A stretch of DNA of 5,413 bases, taken from assembly GCA_014379815.1 (NCBI GenBank), contig JACMLA010000260.1, positions 1 to 5,413 of the forward strand. Direction: 5' to 3'. The notes beneath the pieces are model-generated. The model worked only from the letters and a program-made list of their open reading frames with translations. It was not told where the DNA came from and made no database searches. The position numbers and the translations under genes were made by a program. Source of the DNA: Bryobacteraceae bacterium (GTDB lineage: Bacteria; Acidobacteriota; Terriglobia; Bryobacterales; Bryobacteraceae). Shown here piece after piece: positions 1-5,413 of the stretch (its first letter is position 1; the number at the start of each line of letters is the position of its first letter).

Positions 1-530
1 AGCAAACTTTGAATGGCTTCGGTTGCCGATCTGTCCGCCTGTTTCAGAATTCCCATGTCGAGCGCCGTTTGCCTGGCCGCTTCCAAACCTTGCAGGCGGG
101 CTTGCTTCTCGAGGTCAGGATTGAAAGGAATCCATGGAGTCCACCAGGTTTTGGAACGGTCCCAGACTCTGGTCTGCTTTTCGTCTACGTACAGGTTGAG
201 CAATCTTGCGGGAGGTAGCCGGATCAGAGTGACGCCATCGGGTCTTTGCTGGACGTCCTTCGGGCCCAACCGCTGCAGGTCCACACCAGCTTCTACCTGA
301 GCCTGGAGGATCAGCAAAATGCGCTCGGATCCGATTAGCTGTGTCTGCTCTTCCAAAGTCACGACTTTCTGTATGGTGTACCGAACCGTGGTCAGGTGAT
401 TCAGCAGCTTAACCTGAACCAGGAGTTCGGAGCTGTCAGGGACGGAGTTGCGTCCGACAAGCCACCAGGCAAGCACCAAAGCGAGACCGGCGCCGATCAG
501 CAGAGCCGTCCGTACCGGGCGTTTTGTCAG
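1..530 (-). CDS. DUF4230 membrane-anchored protein, 3' end off the window
   Basis: The minus strand is open from just inside the kinase gene to the left edge, giving about 176 visible residues when numbered from a CTG at 528-530. A short basic N-terminus (TKRPVR) is followed by one hydrophobic helix at about residues 9-25, then a soluble domain. The domain has the pattern I associate with DUF4230: TTVRYTIQKVV (48-58), ILLILQAQVEAGVDL (71-85), a DGVTLIRLPPARLLN stretch (98-112), the YVDEKQTRVWDR strand (114-125), and a helical tail with ARQTALDMGILKQA (152-165). The family's function is unknown; the architecture predicts a single-pass membrane protein with its domain outside the cytoplasm. It is probably co-transcribed with the kinase, whose stop codon lies 1 bp away. 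No ATG, GTG or TTG lies ahead of the membrane helix; the first are TTG at 477-479 and GTG at 474-476, inside it. Other candidates are CTG at 528-530 or GTC at 546-548, so the start is unresolved. Family assignment is from memory of the pattern. Confidence 0.8.
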   Translation of the reverse strand, partial: MTKRPVRTALLIGAGLALVLAWWLVGRNSVPDSSELLVQVKLLNHLTTVRYTIQKVVTLEEQTQLIGSERILLILQAQVEAGVDLQRLGPKDVQQRPDGVTLIRLPPARLLNLYVDEKQTRVWDRSKTWWTPWIPFNPDLEKQARLQGLEAARQTALDMGILKQADRSATEAIQSL

Positions 531-531
531 A

Positions 532-1566
532 CTATCTTTGAACGCGACCGGATCCTCCTCCCTTGACCAGGGACATCACCTCGTCAAAGGAAAACCGGTT
601 GAAGTCTCCGGGAATCGAATGCTTCAGGCAGGATGCCGCTACGGCAAATTCGATCATGTCCTGCGACTGATCCATGGTCATCAAGCCAAATATGAGAGCG
701 CCTGCAAAGGAGTCGCCACCGCCCACTCGATCCACAATGTGCGTGATCTCGTACCGCTTGCTGACTACAAAGCCGTCACGATCGTTCATACACGCGGCCC
801 ATCCGTTATGAGACGCGCTCTTGGATTCGCGCAGCGTTATTGCGACCGCCTTCAGGTTGGGATGAGTATCGAGAACACTCTCGGTAAGTTTGCGATAAGC
901 TTCGCGGTCCAGTTCACCCTCATGCACATTCGCAGCGCAACTGATTCCCAGCGACATCTGACAGTCTTCTTCATTCGCGATACACACATCGGTGTACCGC
1001 ATCAGGTCCGGCATCACCTCATGGGCGAGCTTGCCCCATTTCCACAGATTCTTGCGGAAATTCAGGTCGCAGGAAACAGTAAGGCCCATCGCTTGCGCGG
1101 CCTTTACAGACTCCAGCGCGAGTTGCGCAGCGTTCTCACTGATTGCCGGAGTGATCCCGGTAATGTGGAACCAGCCTGCGCCTTCAAAGGCCTTCTCAAA
1201 GTCGATGTCCCCGGGTTTCGCGAGTGCGATGGAGCTTCCCTCGCGATCGTAGAGCACCTTGGACGACCTCTGATTTGCGCCTGTTTCGAGAAAGTACACG
1301 CCCATCCGGCCCTCGCCGCGAATCGTTCGGGAGGTATCGACGTTGAACTTGCGCAGTTCGGCAATGCAGGCGTCTGCGATGGGATTGTTTGGGGGCAGTA
1401 CGGTGATGTATCGCGCCGGCAGACCGAAGGAGGCAACCGCTACAGCAACGTTGGCTTCGCCTCCGCCAAATGTTGCCAGAAAGCTCGGTGTCTGCAAGAG
1501 CCGCTCGAGGCCCGGAGGTGCGAGCCGGAGCATGATCTCCCCAAAAGTTACGACTGTCCTCGACAT
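532..1566 (-). CDS. kdgK: 2-keto-3-deoxygluconate kinase (PfkB family)
   Basis: This 344-residue cytoplasmic sugar kinase has the usual length for the PfkB/ribokinase family. It most likely phosphorylates 2-dehydro-3-deoxy-D-gluconate with ATP to give KDPG, a step in uronate and Entner-Doudoroff-type catabolism. Visible landmarks are the N-terminal [12 protein letters not shown], the substrate-side [10 protein letters not shown] (34-43), [10 protein letters not shown] (166-175), the NEED segment (198-201), [15 protein letters not shown] (242-256), and the C-terminal PfkB signature [16 protein letters not shown] (279-294). In that signature D285 is the expected catalytic base, and SIPGDFN (317-323) follows. 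GGGDSF instead of the commoner GAGDSF is, from memory, normal in this KDG-kinase subgroup. No strong Shine-Dalgarno precedes the ATG, so a short-leader or leaderless mRNA is plausible. It is divergent from the acylphosphatase and immediately upstream of the DUF4230 gene. A fructokinase-like or other sugar-acid specificity cannot be fully excluded. No KDPG aldolase gene is in the window. Confidence 0.9.
   Translation of the reverse strand: MSRTVVTFGEIMLRLAPPGLERLLQTPSFLATFGGGEANVAVAVASFGLPARYITVLPPNNPIADACIAELRKFNVDTSRTIRGEGRMGVYFLETGANQRSSKVLYDREGSSIALAKPGDIDFEKAFEGAGWFHITGITPAISENAAQLALESVKAAQAMGLTVSCDLNFRKNLWKWGKLAHEVMPDLMRYTDVCIANEEDCQMSLGISCAANVHEGELDREAYRKLTESVLDTHPNLKAVAITLRESKSASHNGWAACMNDRDGFVVSKRYEITHIVDRVGGGDSFAGALIFGLMTMDQSQDMIEFAVAASCLKHSIPGDFNRFSFDEVMSLVKGGGSGRVQR
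554..561 (-). promoter_or_regulatory. Strong Shine-Dalgarno for the DUF4230 gene
   Basis: The minus strand reads GGAGGAGG here, inside the last codons of the kinase gene (the Gly-Gly-Gly stretch). It is the best ribosome-binding sequence near the DUF4230 frame. The codon 5-8 nt downstream in that frame is GTC (546-548), not a standard start. The CTG at 528-530 is 23 nt from the edge of the site, further than usual. The site supports translation starting close to the kinase stop but does not settle the exact codon. Confidence 0.55.
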
Positions 1567-1574
1567 GAACTAAC

Positions 1575-1583
1575 GATAGTATC
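1575..1583. promoter_or_regulatory. Near-palindromic -10-like element between divergent genes
   Basis: The 29-bp gap between the kinase and acylphosphatase starts contains GATAGTATC, which reads GATACTATC on the other strand (8 of 9 positions symmetric). On the minus strand it gives TGATACTAT, resembling an extended -10 (TGnTATAAT), ending 9 nt before the kinase ATG. On the plus strand it gives TAGTAT, ending 13 nt before the acylphosphatase ATG. Transcripts starting about 7 nt downstream would have leaders of only a few bases, in keeping with the absence of Shine-Dalgarno sequences. No convincing -35 box was found on either side, so this is a weak inference. Confidence 0.35.
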
Positions 1584-1595
1584 AGCCGCAATAGA

Positions 1596-1889
1596 ATGAA
1601 ATTTGTGAGTCACGGACCCCTGATCAGCAGACGTTATTTCGTCAGTGGACGAGTGCAGGGTGTTGGATTCCGGCACTTCGTAAACAAACATGCGCAGGCT
1701 CTCGGGATGGCTGGATACACGAGAAACCTTGACGATGGCCGAGTCGAAGTGTATGCCATAGGAACGGCATCGAGCCACGATCAGCTAAGCGGCTTTTTGC
1801 ACAAAGGTCCGCCAACGTCTCAGGTTCGGTCCGTCGACGTTTCCGAAGCAGCGCCCGAGCGGGTCGAAGGCTTCCGCATCGAGAGATAA
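1596..1889 (+). CDS. acyP: Acylphosphatase
   Basis: This 97-residue protein matches the usual size of acylphosphatase (EC 3.6.1.7), a small cytoplasmic enzyme that hydrolyses acyl phosphates such as carbamoyl phosphate or 1,3-bisphosphoglycerate. The signature is clear: RRYFVSGRVQGVGFRHFV at residues 12-29, holding the phosphate-binding loop and catalytic Arg26 of GVGFR, then GYTRNLDDGRVEVYAIG at 40-56 with catalytic Asn44. The C-terminus ends in GFRIER, a typical final strand. The N-terminus has about ten residues before the first conserved strand. There is no good Shine-Dalgarno upstream, and an in-frame GTG at 1605-1607 is a possible later start. It is the only plus-strand gene here, divergent from the kinase and convergent with the membrane protein, with only 10 bp between the two stop codons. 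Confidence 0.93.
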   Translation: MKFVSHGPLISRRYFVSGRVQGVGFRHFVNKHAQALGMAGYTRNLDDGRVEVYAIGTASSHDQLSGFLHKGPPTSQVRSVDVSEAAPERVEGFRIER

Positions 1890-1899
1890 GCAGCCGCTG

Positions 1900-2340
1900 T
1901 TAGTCTGAGCCTCGCGTCAGAGTGCGGTAAGTGATGCCCGCAATCAGGCCGGCGACCAGATACATCCCAGCCGCCATGGCCTGAGTCTGAGGAGTCCGGT
2001 TCACCTCTGCGTCACCTAACCCTAGAGGCTCTGGAAACAACAGCGTTCCGATGCCGGCTGCAAAACCCGCAAGAGCACCGTGTACGATCGCTTCACTTTT
2101 ACCCGCGGCAGCTACAGAACTATAAAACAGAGTGTTGGCTAGCAGATCTCCCGCAAGCGCAGTCGTGCGCAGATTCTCAGGCGGGTCGAAGCCCATGGCA
2201 CGCGCAGCCTTCGCTACGGCACGCATGCCAATCACGTCGATTCGCGGAGGGTCCGGCATAATCTGACGGGCGCACTCATGCATCAGATTGAGCGAAATGG
2301 CGGCGGTAGCACCGCTGAGAAGAGCTGCGCCCTGACTCAT
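1900..2340 (-). CDS. Small integral membrane protein, function unknown
   Basis: I do not recognise this 146-residue protein with certainty. It has four likely membrane segments at about residues 4-20, 58-79, 83-103 and 120-140. Between the first two lies a polar, Pro-rich loop holding HECARQIMPDPPRIDVIGMRA (written as 21-30 and 31-41), followed by a helix KAARAMGFDPPENL. The hydrophobic parts are rich in Ala and Gly, with GALAGFAAGIGTLLF (88-102) and AAGMYLVAGLIAGITY (123-138). Similar hypothetical proteins of this length seem to occur in Acidobacteriota and Bacteroidota, but that is memory, not a search. The assigned ATG has only a weak GAG as a possible ribosome site. It overlaps the stop codon of a nine-codon upstream ORF, so translational coupling is possible. 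The gene is convergent with the acylphosphatase and lies downstream of the oxidoreductase on the same strand, after an 89-bp gap that may hold its own promoter. Confidence 0.75.
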   Translation of the reverse strand: MSQGAALLSGATAAISLNLMHECARQIMPDPPRIDVIGMRAVAKAARAMGFDPPENLRTTALAGDLLANTLFYSSVAAAGKSEAIVHGALAGFAAGIGTLLFPEPLGLGDAEVNRTPQTQAMAAGMYLVAGLIAGITYRTLTRGSD

Positions 2341-2366
2341 GATCGACTCATAAATCGTTGACTCAT
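2334..2366 (-). repeat. Three ATGAGTC direct repeats at a gene start
   Basis: The minus strand carries ATGAGTC at 2360-2366, 2345-2351 and 2334-2340. The last copy contains the assigned start of the membrane protein. Copies start 15 and 11 bp apart, so the first two share a frame and the third is in another. The copies are exact over seven bases, and the first and third match over eight. Confidence 0.7.
2337..2366 (-). other. Possible nine-codon leader ORF overlapping the next start
   Basis: On the minus strand an ATG at 2364-2366 opens a frame encoding MSQRFMSRS and ends at TGA (2337-2339). That stop overlaps the ATG of the downstream membrane-protein gene as ATGA, the classic geometry of translational coupling. 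The leader has no evident Shine-Dalgarno, and the second ATG in it (2349-2351) is in the same frame. It may be a real coupled leader or an accident of the repeated ATGAGTC sequence. Confidence 0.25.
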
Positions 2367-2369
2367 AGT

Positions 2370-2394
2370 TATCGATAGACGCTGCTACCGATAG
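2370..2394. repeat. Two operator-like direct repeats with internal symmetry
   Basis: The plus strand has TATCGATAG at 2370-2378 and TACCGATAG at 2386-2394, matching at 8 of 9 positions and spaced 16 bp apart. Each has dyad symmetry: TATCGATA (2370-2377) is a perfect palindrome, and GCTACCGATAGC (2384-2395) is symmetric in its outer four bases. They sit just upstream of the leader and start region of the membrane-protein gene, where a regulator could bind. No regulator gene is nearby and the sites may be chance. Confidence 0.35.
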
Positions 2395-2429
2395 CTTGTG
2401 TCAGCCCTTAAATGGACGGCTGTAAATGA

Positions 2430-3791
2430 CTAGGCCTTTACAGGATCCTTGGGGGAGACTTTCCACGTCTTGTCATCAAAGTACAGGACGCGGCCTTCGC
2501 GATAGCTCTGAACCGCCATGCTGATCAGAACCTGAGCGCGGGCACCGGTTTCCACGTCGAGGCGAGGCTTCTGCCGCGAGCGGATACTCTGCAGAAAGTT
2601 CTTCACGTGCGTCTGCATCGTGTCGTTCTCTTCCACAGCGATCTTGATGTCTTCCGAACCCCACTTGGCTTTGTACTCATCGCTGATCACCCGTTTCTCA
2701 GGCTTCACGGTGATGAAGGGAGAGTATCCCTCAAAACGTCCATGCTCGACCATGATCAAAGATCCCTCGTGACCGCGAATGAGGCCGGGGATATGCTGCG
2801 AATTCGCCATTGAGGAACTGAGCACGATCTGGTGACCCTTCGCATAGGTGCCGATTAGCGAAAACGTGTCCGGCACTTCGCGATCCAGCAGGTTGCTGTC
2901 TTCTGGTCTTTTCTTGAATACGAAGACTCCGCCGTCTGCAAAAACCTTGTGAGGGAACTGAGGTTCTCCCCAGCAGATATTCATCGGCGCAACCACGTGG
3001 TAGAAGAGATCGGTGGCAATGCCGCCTGAGTAGTCCCAGTATTTCCGGAAGCGGAAGAAGCGGTCGGCGTCCCAGTTGCGTTTCTGCGAAGGACCAAGCC
3101 ACATCTTCCAGTCGATGTAGTTCTCGCCCTTACCCTCGGGGCCGGCCTGCGCGTCCAGAGGCCAGTTCCACTCGCCTTCTTTCGAGTTGCGATGGTAAGA
3201 GCCCTGGCTCATCAGGACCTGGCCGAGCATGCCGTCCTGAATGACTTTCCGAGCCTTCGACCACTGATCTCCGGACGTGGTCTGCGAGCCAACCTGGAAC
3301 ACCCGCTTGGTTTCGCGAACGGTGTCGACGAGTTTACGAGCCTCGTCCACTGTGTGGCACATGGGCTTTTCGCAGTACACATCTTTACCGCGATCCATGG
3401 CCTCCAGAGCAATCGTTGCGTGCCAGTGATCCGGAGTTGCCACGACTACGGCGTCGATATCGTCGCGGTTCAGGAGCTCCCGATAGTCGAGGTATCCCTG
3501 AGCTTTGTAAGCCTCAGCTGCCTTCTGTTTGCGCTTCTCATACACGTCGCAAACCGCTACGATCTGCGCATTTTCCGTTTCGCCAGCTTTGGCAAACTCG
3601 CGCGCCACGTAGAAGCCGCGACCACCGACTCCAATTACGCCAATATTGATCTTGTCGTTTGCGCCGATCACGCGTCCGCTCTTGGCTGGGCGAGCTCCAA
3701 AAGCTCTCTGTGCCAATCCTAAAGCGGCACCCGCAGACGTCGCGGTTTTTAAAAAGTCCCTGCGATTCGCGGCGTTCTCCGAAGCTGACAT
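2430..3791 (-). CDS. Tat-exported Gfo/Idh/MocA family oxidoreductase
   Basis: This 453-residue protein is an NAD(P)-dependent Gfo/Idh/MocA oxidoreductase, probably acting on a sugar or sugar derivative. The N-terminus carries a twin-arginine signal, NRRDFLKTA at residues 9-17 followed by a hydrophobic Ala/Gly/Leu stretch to about 32, so it should be exported folded with cofactor. The Rossmann domain follows, with [11 protein letters not shown] (49-59), AVCDVYEKR (79-87) at the end of the second strand, [10 protein letters not shown] (115-124) and the family hallmark CEKPM (140-144). The C-terminal substrate domain includes [14 protein letters not shown] (254-267), corresponding to the usual GG...D...H motif. 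The start was set at 3789-3791 because AGGAG (3798-3802) lies 6 nt upstream and the Tat motif falls at the expected distance. The open frame runs on to an ATG at 3861-3863, adding 24 residues that look unlike a signal sequence. It lies 95 bp downstream of the peptidase gene on the same strand. The substrate is not predictable from sequence. Confidence 0.92.
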   Translation of the reverse strand: MSASENAANRRDFLKTATSAGAALGLAQRAFGARPAKSGRVIGANDKINIGVIGVGGRGFYVAREFAKAGETENAQIVAVCDVYEKRKQKAAEAYKAQGYLDYRELLNRDDIDAVVVATPDHWHATIALEAMDRGKDVYCEKPMCHTVDEARKLVDTVRETKRVFQVGSQTTSGDQWSKARKVIQDGMLGQVLMSQGSYHRNSKEGEWNWPLDAQAGPEGKGENYIDWKMWLGPSQKRNWDADRFFRFRKYWDYSGGIATDLFYHVVAPMNICWGEPQFPHKVFADGGVFVFKKRPEDSNLLDREVPDTFSLIGTYAKGHQIVLSSSMANSQHIPGLIRGHEGSLIMVEHGRFEGYSPFITVKPEKRVISDEYKAKWGSEDIKIAVEENDTMQTHVKNFLQSIRSRQKPRLDVETGARAQVLISMAVQSYREGRVLYFDDKTWKVSPKDPVKA

Positions 3792-3797
3792 AGCTGA

Positions 3798-3802
3798 CTC
3801 CT
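3798..3802 (-). promoter_or_regulatory. Ribosome-binding site deciding the oxidoreductase start
   Basis: The minus strand reads AGGAG, then TCAGCT (6 nt), then ATG at 3789-3791. This favours the shorter oxidoreductase start over the in-frame ATG 72 nt upstream at 3861-3863. Confidence 0.75.
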
Positions 3803-3843
3803 TGGTCGTTGAGCAGCAGCGTTTCGACCGCGCTGCGGAAATC

Positions 3844-3865
3844 CTGTGGGGATCGTCACCCACAG
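3844..3865. other. Hairpin between the peptidase and oxidoreductase genes
   Basis: CTGTGGG (3844-3850) and CCCACAG (3859-3865) form a perfect 7-bp GC-rich stem with an 8-nt loop. The structure starts 21 nt beyond the peptidase stop on the minus strand. What follows on that strand is GATTTCC, not a T-run, so it is a poor intrinsic terminator. It could be an mRNA-stabilising or partially terminating structure that separates expression of the two genes. Confidence 0.35.
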
Positions 3866-3886
3866 TTTAACCTGGGAGCGTTTTGG

Positions 3887-5413
3887 TCAGTTTGAACCGG
3901 AGTTCGAACCGGAACTGGACGTGGCTCCTTCCACCGGCGGGCTCCACTTTGGCTTTGCTTCCGGCAGAGGTTTGCGCGGCATCCTGACCGGCGCATTGGC
4001 GGCATGATAAATCACCGACGCCATGACTGCCGAAGCCTGCATGAGATCCGGTCCCTGCGTGTGGTCGAAAGTATCGATGTTGGAGTGATGCGTGCGGCTC
4101 ATGTACTCCAGAGGGTCCTGCACAAACTGGAAACCCGGGATACCGATCGCGTCAAAGGACAAGTGATCGGTTCCGCCCGTATTGCGGATGCTGATCGTCG
4201 TCACGCCCAAATCGCGGAAAGGGGCCAGCCATTTCTCAAAGTACGGTCGGGCGGAGTCGTTGTCCTGAAGATAGACACCCCGGATCTTGCCGCTGCCATT
4301 GTCAAGGTTGAAGTAGGCACTGACCTTCTCCTGGTCCGCCTTCACCTGCATGGTGAGGGGATCTCCAAAGTGCTGCTTCACGTACGCTTTCGATCCCAGC
4401 AGGCCCTGCTCTTCCCCGCTCCAGAGGACCACGCGCACCGTGCGATCTAACTTGAGATTCAGCTTCTTCAAAATACGGACAGCCTCGAGTGCAACCGAGC
4501 TTCCTGCGGCGTTATCCGTAGCACCCGTACCACCGATCCACGAATCCAAATGAGCTCCGACGATTATCAGTTCGTCAGGCTTTGCAGTGCCCGGTATCTC
4601 CGCAACGACGTTTGCAGGCTCAACATCTTTGTCTGAGACTTCGGCGGCTACTTCGAACTGCAGCGTGACGGGGACTTTCTTCTCTAAAACCCGCGCGACT
4701 CGGTTGTAGTGTTCGGCCGTCAGAGCAAGCGTTGGGAGAGGTGATGGCCACTTGGCTTCATACCAGCCAGCGTGCTCAGAAAACACCGTCCCGCCGTCGC
4801 CTCTTGCGTCGGTAATCAGGATTCCGGACACGCCTTCTTTGCGGAAAAACTCGTGCAGTTCCCGACGCAGTTCCTTCCTCTTCTCGTTGTACGCCTCGCC
4901 AAAGCCGGCGGGCGCATTGCGCATAAACTGACCCCGAAGCTCCGGTTCTTCCGGTGTTGCCAGCTTCGAGTAGTCGAAGGTGCGCTGAAACGCCGGGTCC
5001 GGCGCAATGGCTTGCTGCGCCAACTCAGCGTCGGTGTACCGTTTCGCGGCCGCCTGTAACTGCAGACTGGAAGATCGCAGGGAAGTAGTCATGACGATCT
5101 TGCCCTTCAGTTTGCCGGCATACTGCTTCTTCACTCTGTCGAGCTCGGTACGAAATCGGGCCATGTCGGTGTCGCGCAGTGGAATCAAAACTGGCTCGCC
5201 GGACACGAGGCCGTTGGTTGGACTCGACCACGCTAGCGGAAATCCCACCAGAGGTGAGTACTGAGGCGCAGTCATGTGGGCGCTGAATCGCTTCAGAGTC
5301 CACGCCCTGCCAAAAGGACCCCATTTTTCGAGGTGTGGATTGCTAAGTCCCCACTCGCGCATCCGGGCCAGCGTCCATTCGGCTGCCGCGTCGTACTCGT
5401 GCGAGGCGGTGAG
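3887..5413 (-). CDS. M28 family zinc metallopeptidase with PA-type insert, 5' end off the window
   Basis: The visible part is 508 codons plus stop and is open to the right edge; the N-terminus, including any signal peptide, is missing. Numbering from the first visible codon, a lead-in with EWTLARMREWGL (12-23) precedes a region at about 195-245 (VSGILITDARGDGG, then LPTLALTAEHYNRV) that looks like a protease-associated domain. The M28 catalytic domain follows. The di-zinc ligand set is complete: His288 and Asp290 in GAHLDSW, Asp300 in GATDNAAGS, the Glu334-Glu335 pair in WSGEEQGLLGS (general base and ligand), Asp371 in FNLDNGSG, and His417 in GGTDHLSFDAIGIPG. The family consists of amino- or carboxypeptidases, usually secreted or periplasmic; specificity cannot be read here. 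The C-terminus is a Pro-rich then Ser/Gly/Asn-rich tail. An in-frame ATG at 5360-5362 is an internal Met, because the conserved helix begins before it. It lies upstream of the Tat oxidoreductase on the same strand, separated by 95 bp and a hairpin. Confidence 0.93.
   Translation of the reverse strand, partial: LTASHEYDAAAEWTLARMREWGLSNPHLEKWGPFGRAWTLKRFSAHMTAPQYSPLVGFPLAWSSPTNGLVSGEPVLIPLRDTDMARFRTELDRVKKQYAGKLKGKIVMTTSLRSSSLQLQAAAKRYTDAELAQQAIAPDPAFQRTFDYSKLATPEEPELRGQFMRNAPAGFGEAYNEKRKELRRELHEFFRKEGVSGILITDARGDGGTVFSEHAGWYEAKWPSPLPTLALTAEHYNRVARVLEKKVPVTLQFEVAAEVSDKDVEPANVVAEIPGTAKPDELIIVGAHLDSWIGGTGATDNAAGSSVALEAVRILKKLNLKLDRTVRVVLWSGEEQGLLGSKAYVKQHFGDPLTMQVKADQEKVSAYFNLDNGSGKIRGVYLQDNDSARPYFEKWLAPFRDLGVTTISIRNTGGTDHLSFDAIGIPGFQFVQDPLEYMSRTHHSNIDTFDHTQGPDLMQASAVMASVIYHAANAPVRMPRKPLPEAKPKWSPPVEGATSSSGSNSGSN
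3890..3913 (-). repeat. 12-bp tandem duplication at the end of the peptidase gene
   Basis: Two adjacent 12-bp units, GTTTGAACCGGA (3890-3901) and GTTCGAACCGGA (3902-3913) on the plus strand, differ at one base. They encode SGSN twice, the last eight residues of the peptidase, directly before its stop codon. The repeat lengthens a flexible Ser/Gly/Asn tail. Confidence 0.75.

Noticed and set aside
279..294. GGGDSF in the kinase instead of GAGDSF as a sign of lost activity
   Set aside because: The catalytic Asp is present, and a Gly at this position is, as far as I recall, common in KDG kinases.
448..1599. A long plus-strand open frame of 383 codons opposite the kinase gene
   Set aside because: Its translation has no recognisable domain, and the opposite strand encodes a full PfkB kinase with all motifs. 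The frame is a by-product of the kinase's codon use.
1903..1920. A possible bidirectional terminator hairpin (TCTGA...TCAGA) between the convergent acylphosphatase and membrane-protein genes
   Set aside because: The stem is only 5 bp, AT-containing and without a T-run, so it is too weak to call.
3192..3722. A plus-strand open frame of 176 codons opposite the oxidoreductase
   Set aside because: It lies wholly inside a clear Gfo/Idh gene on the other strand and shows no domain of its own.
3792..3863. A 24-residue N-terminal extension of the oxidoreductase from the ATG at 3861-3863
   Set aside because: The later ATG has AGGAG 6 nt upstream and places the twin-arginine motif correctly. The extension has no Shine-Dalgarno and its start lies within the hairpin.
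4004..4450. A plus-strand open frame of 148 codons opposite the peptidase
   Set aside because: It is antisense to the M28 catalytic domain, whose zinc ligands are intact, and has no recognisable product.
1..5413. CRISPR array, mobile element, tRNA or a novel defence-type cluster
   Set aside because: No spaced long repeats, transposase or integrase motifs, tRNA-like folds or defence-gene domains were seen. Every substantial stretch is explained by the six genes listed.

Overview
The window is ordinary protein-coding DNA from a moderately GC-rich bacterium. A Tat-exported Gfo/Idh/MocA oxidoreductase, a large M28 metallopeptidase with a PA-type insert and a sugar-acid kinase all suggest a heterotroph of the Acidobacteriota (Solibacter/Bryobacter-like). 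That placement is inferred from the type of gene content and was not tested by any search.

Layout from left to right: (1) a membrane-anchored DUF4230 protein on the minus strand, running off the left edge (1 to about 530); (2) a 2-keto-3-deoxygluconate kinase of the PfkB family on the minus strand (532-1566), directly upstream of the DUF4230 gene and probably in one operon with it; (3) a divergent acylphosphatase on the plus strand (1596-1889), only 29 bp from the kinase start; (4) a small, unrecognised protein with four predicted membrane segments on the minus strand (1900-2340), convergent with the acylphosphatase; (5) a Tat-signal Gfo/Idh/MocA oxidoreductase on the minus strand (2430-3791); (6) an M28 metallopeptidase on the minus strand (3887-5413), whose N-terminus lies beyond the right edge. 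No rRNA, tRNA, CRISPR array, insertion sequence or prophage gene was seen. All gaps between genes are under 100 bp.

The genes do not form one obvious pathway. KDG kinase handles 2-keto-3-deoxygluconate from uronate or Entner-Doudoroff-type catabolism. The exported oxidoreductase probably acts on a sugar or sugar derivative, and the peptidase degrades peptides outside the cytoplasm. This fits a polymer-degrading lifestyle, but no functional coupling is shown.

I found no new multi-gene system. The points worth a second look are small: a DUF4230 reading frame with a strong Shine-Dalgarno but no canonical start codon; a near-palindromic -10-like element shared by the divergent kinase and acylphosphatase genes; and, upstream of the unrecognised membrane protein, a nine-codon leader ORF, a triple ATGAGTC repeat and a pair of operator-like repeats.
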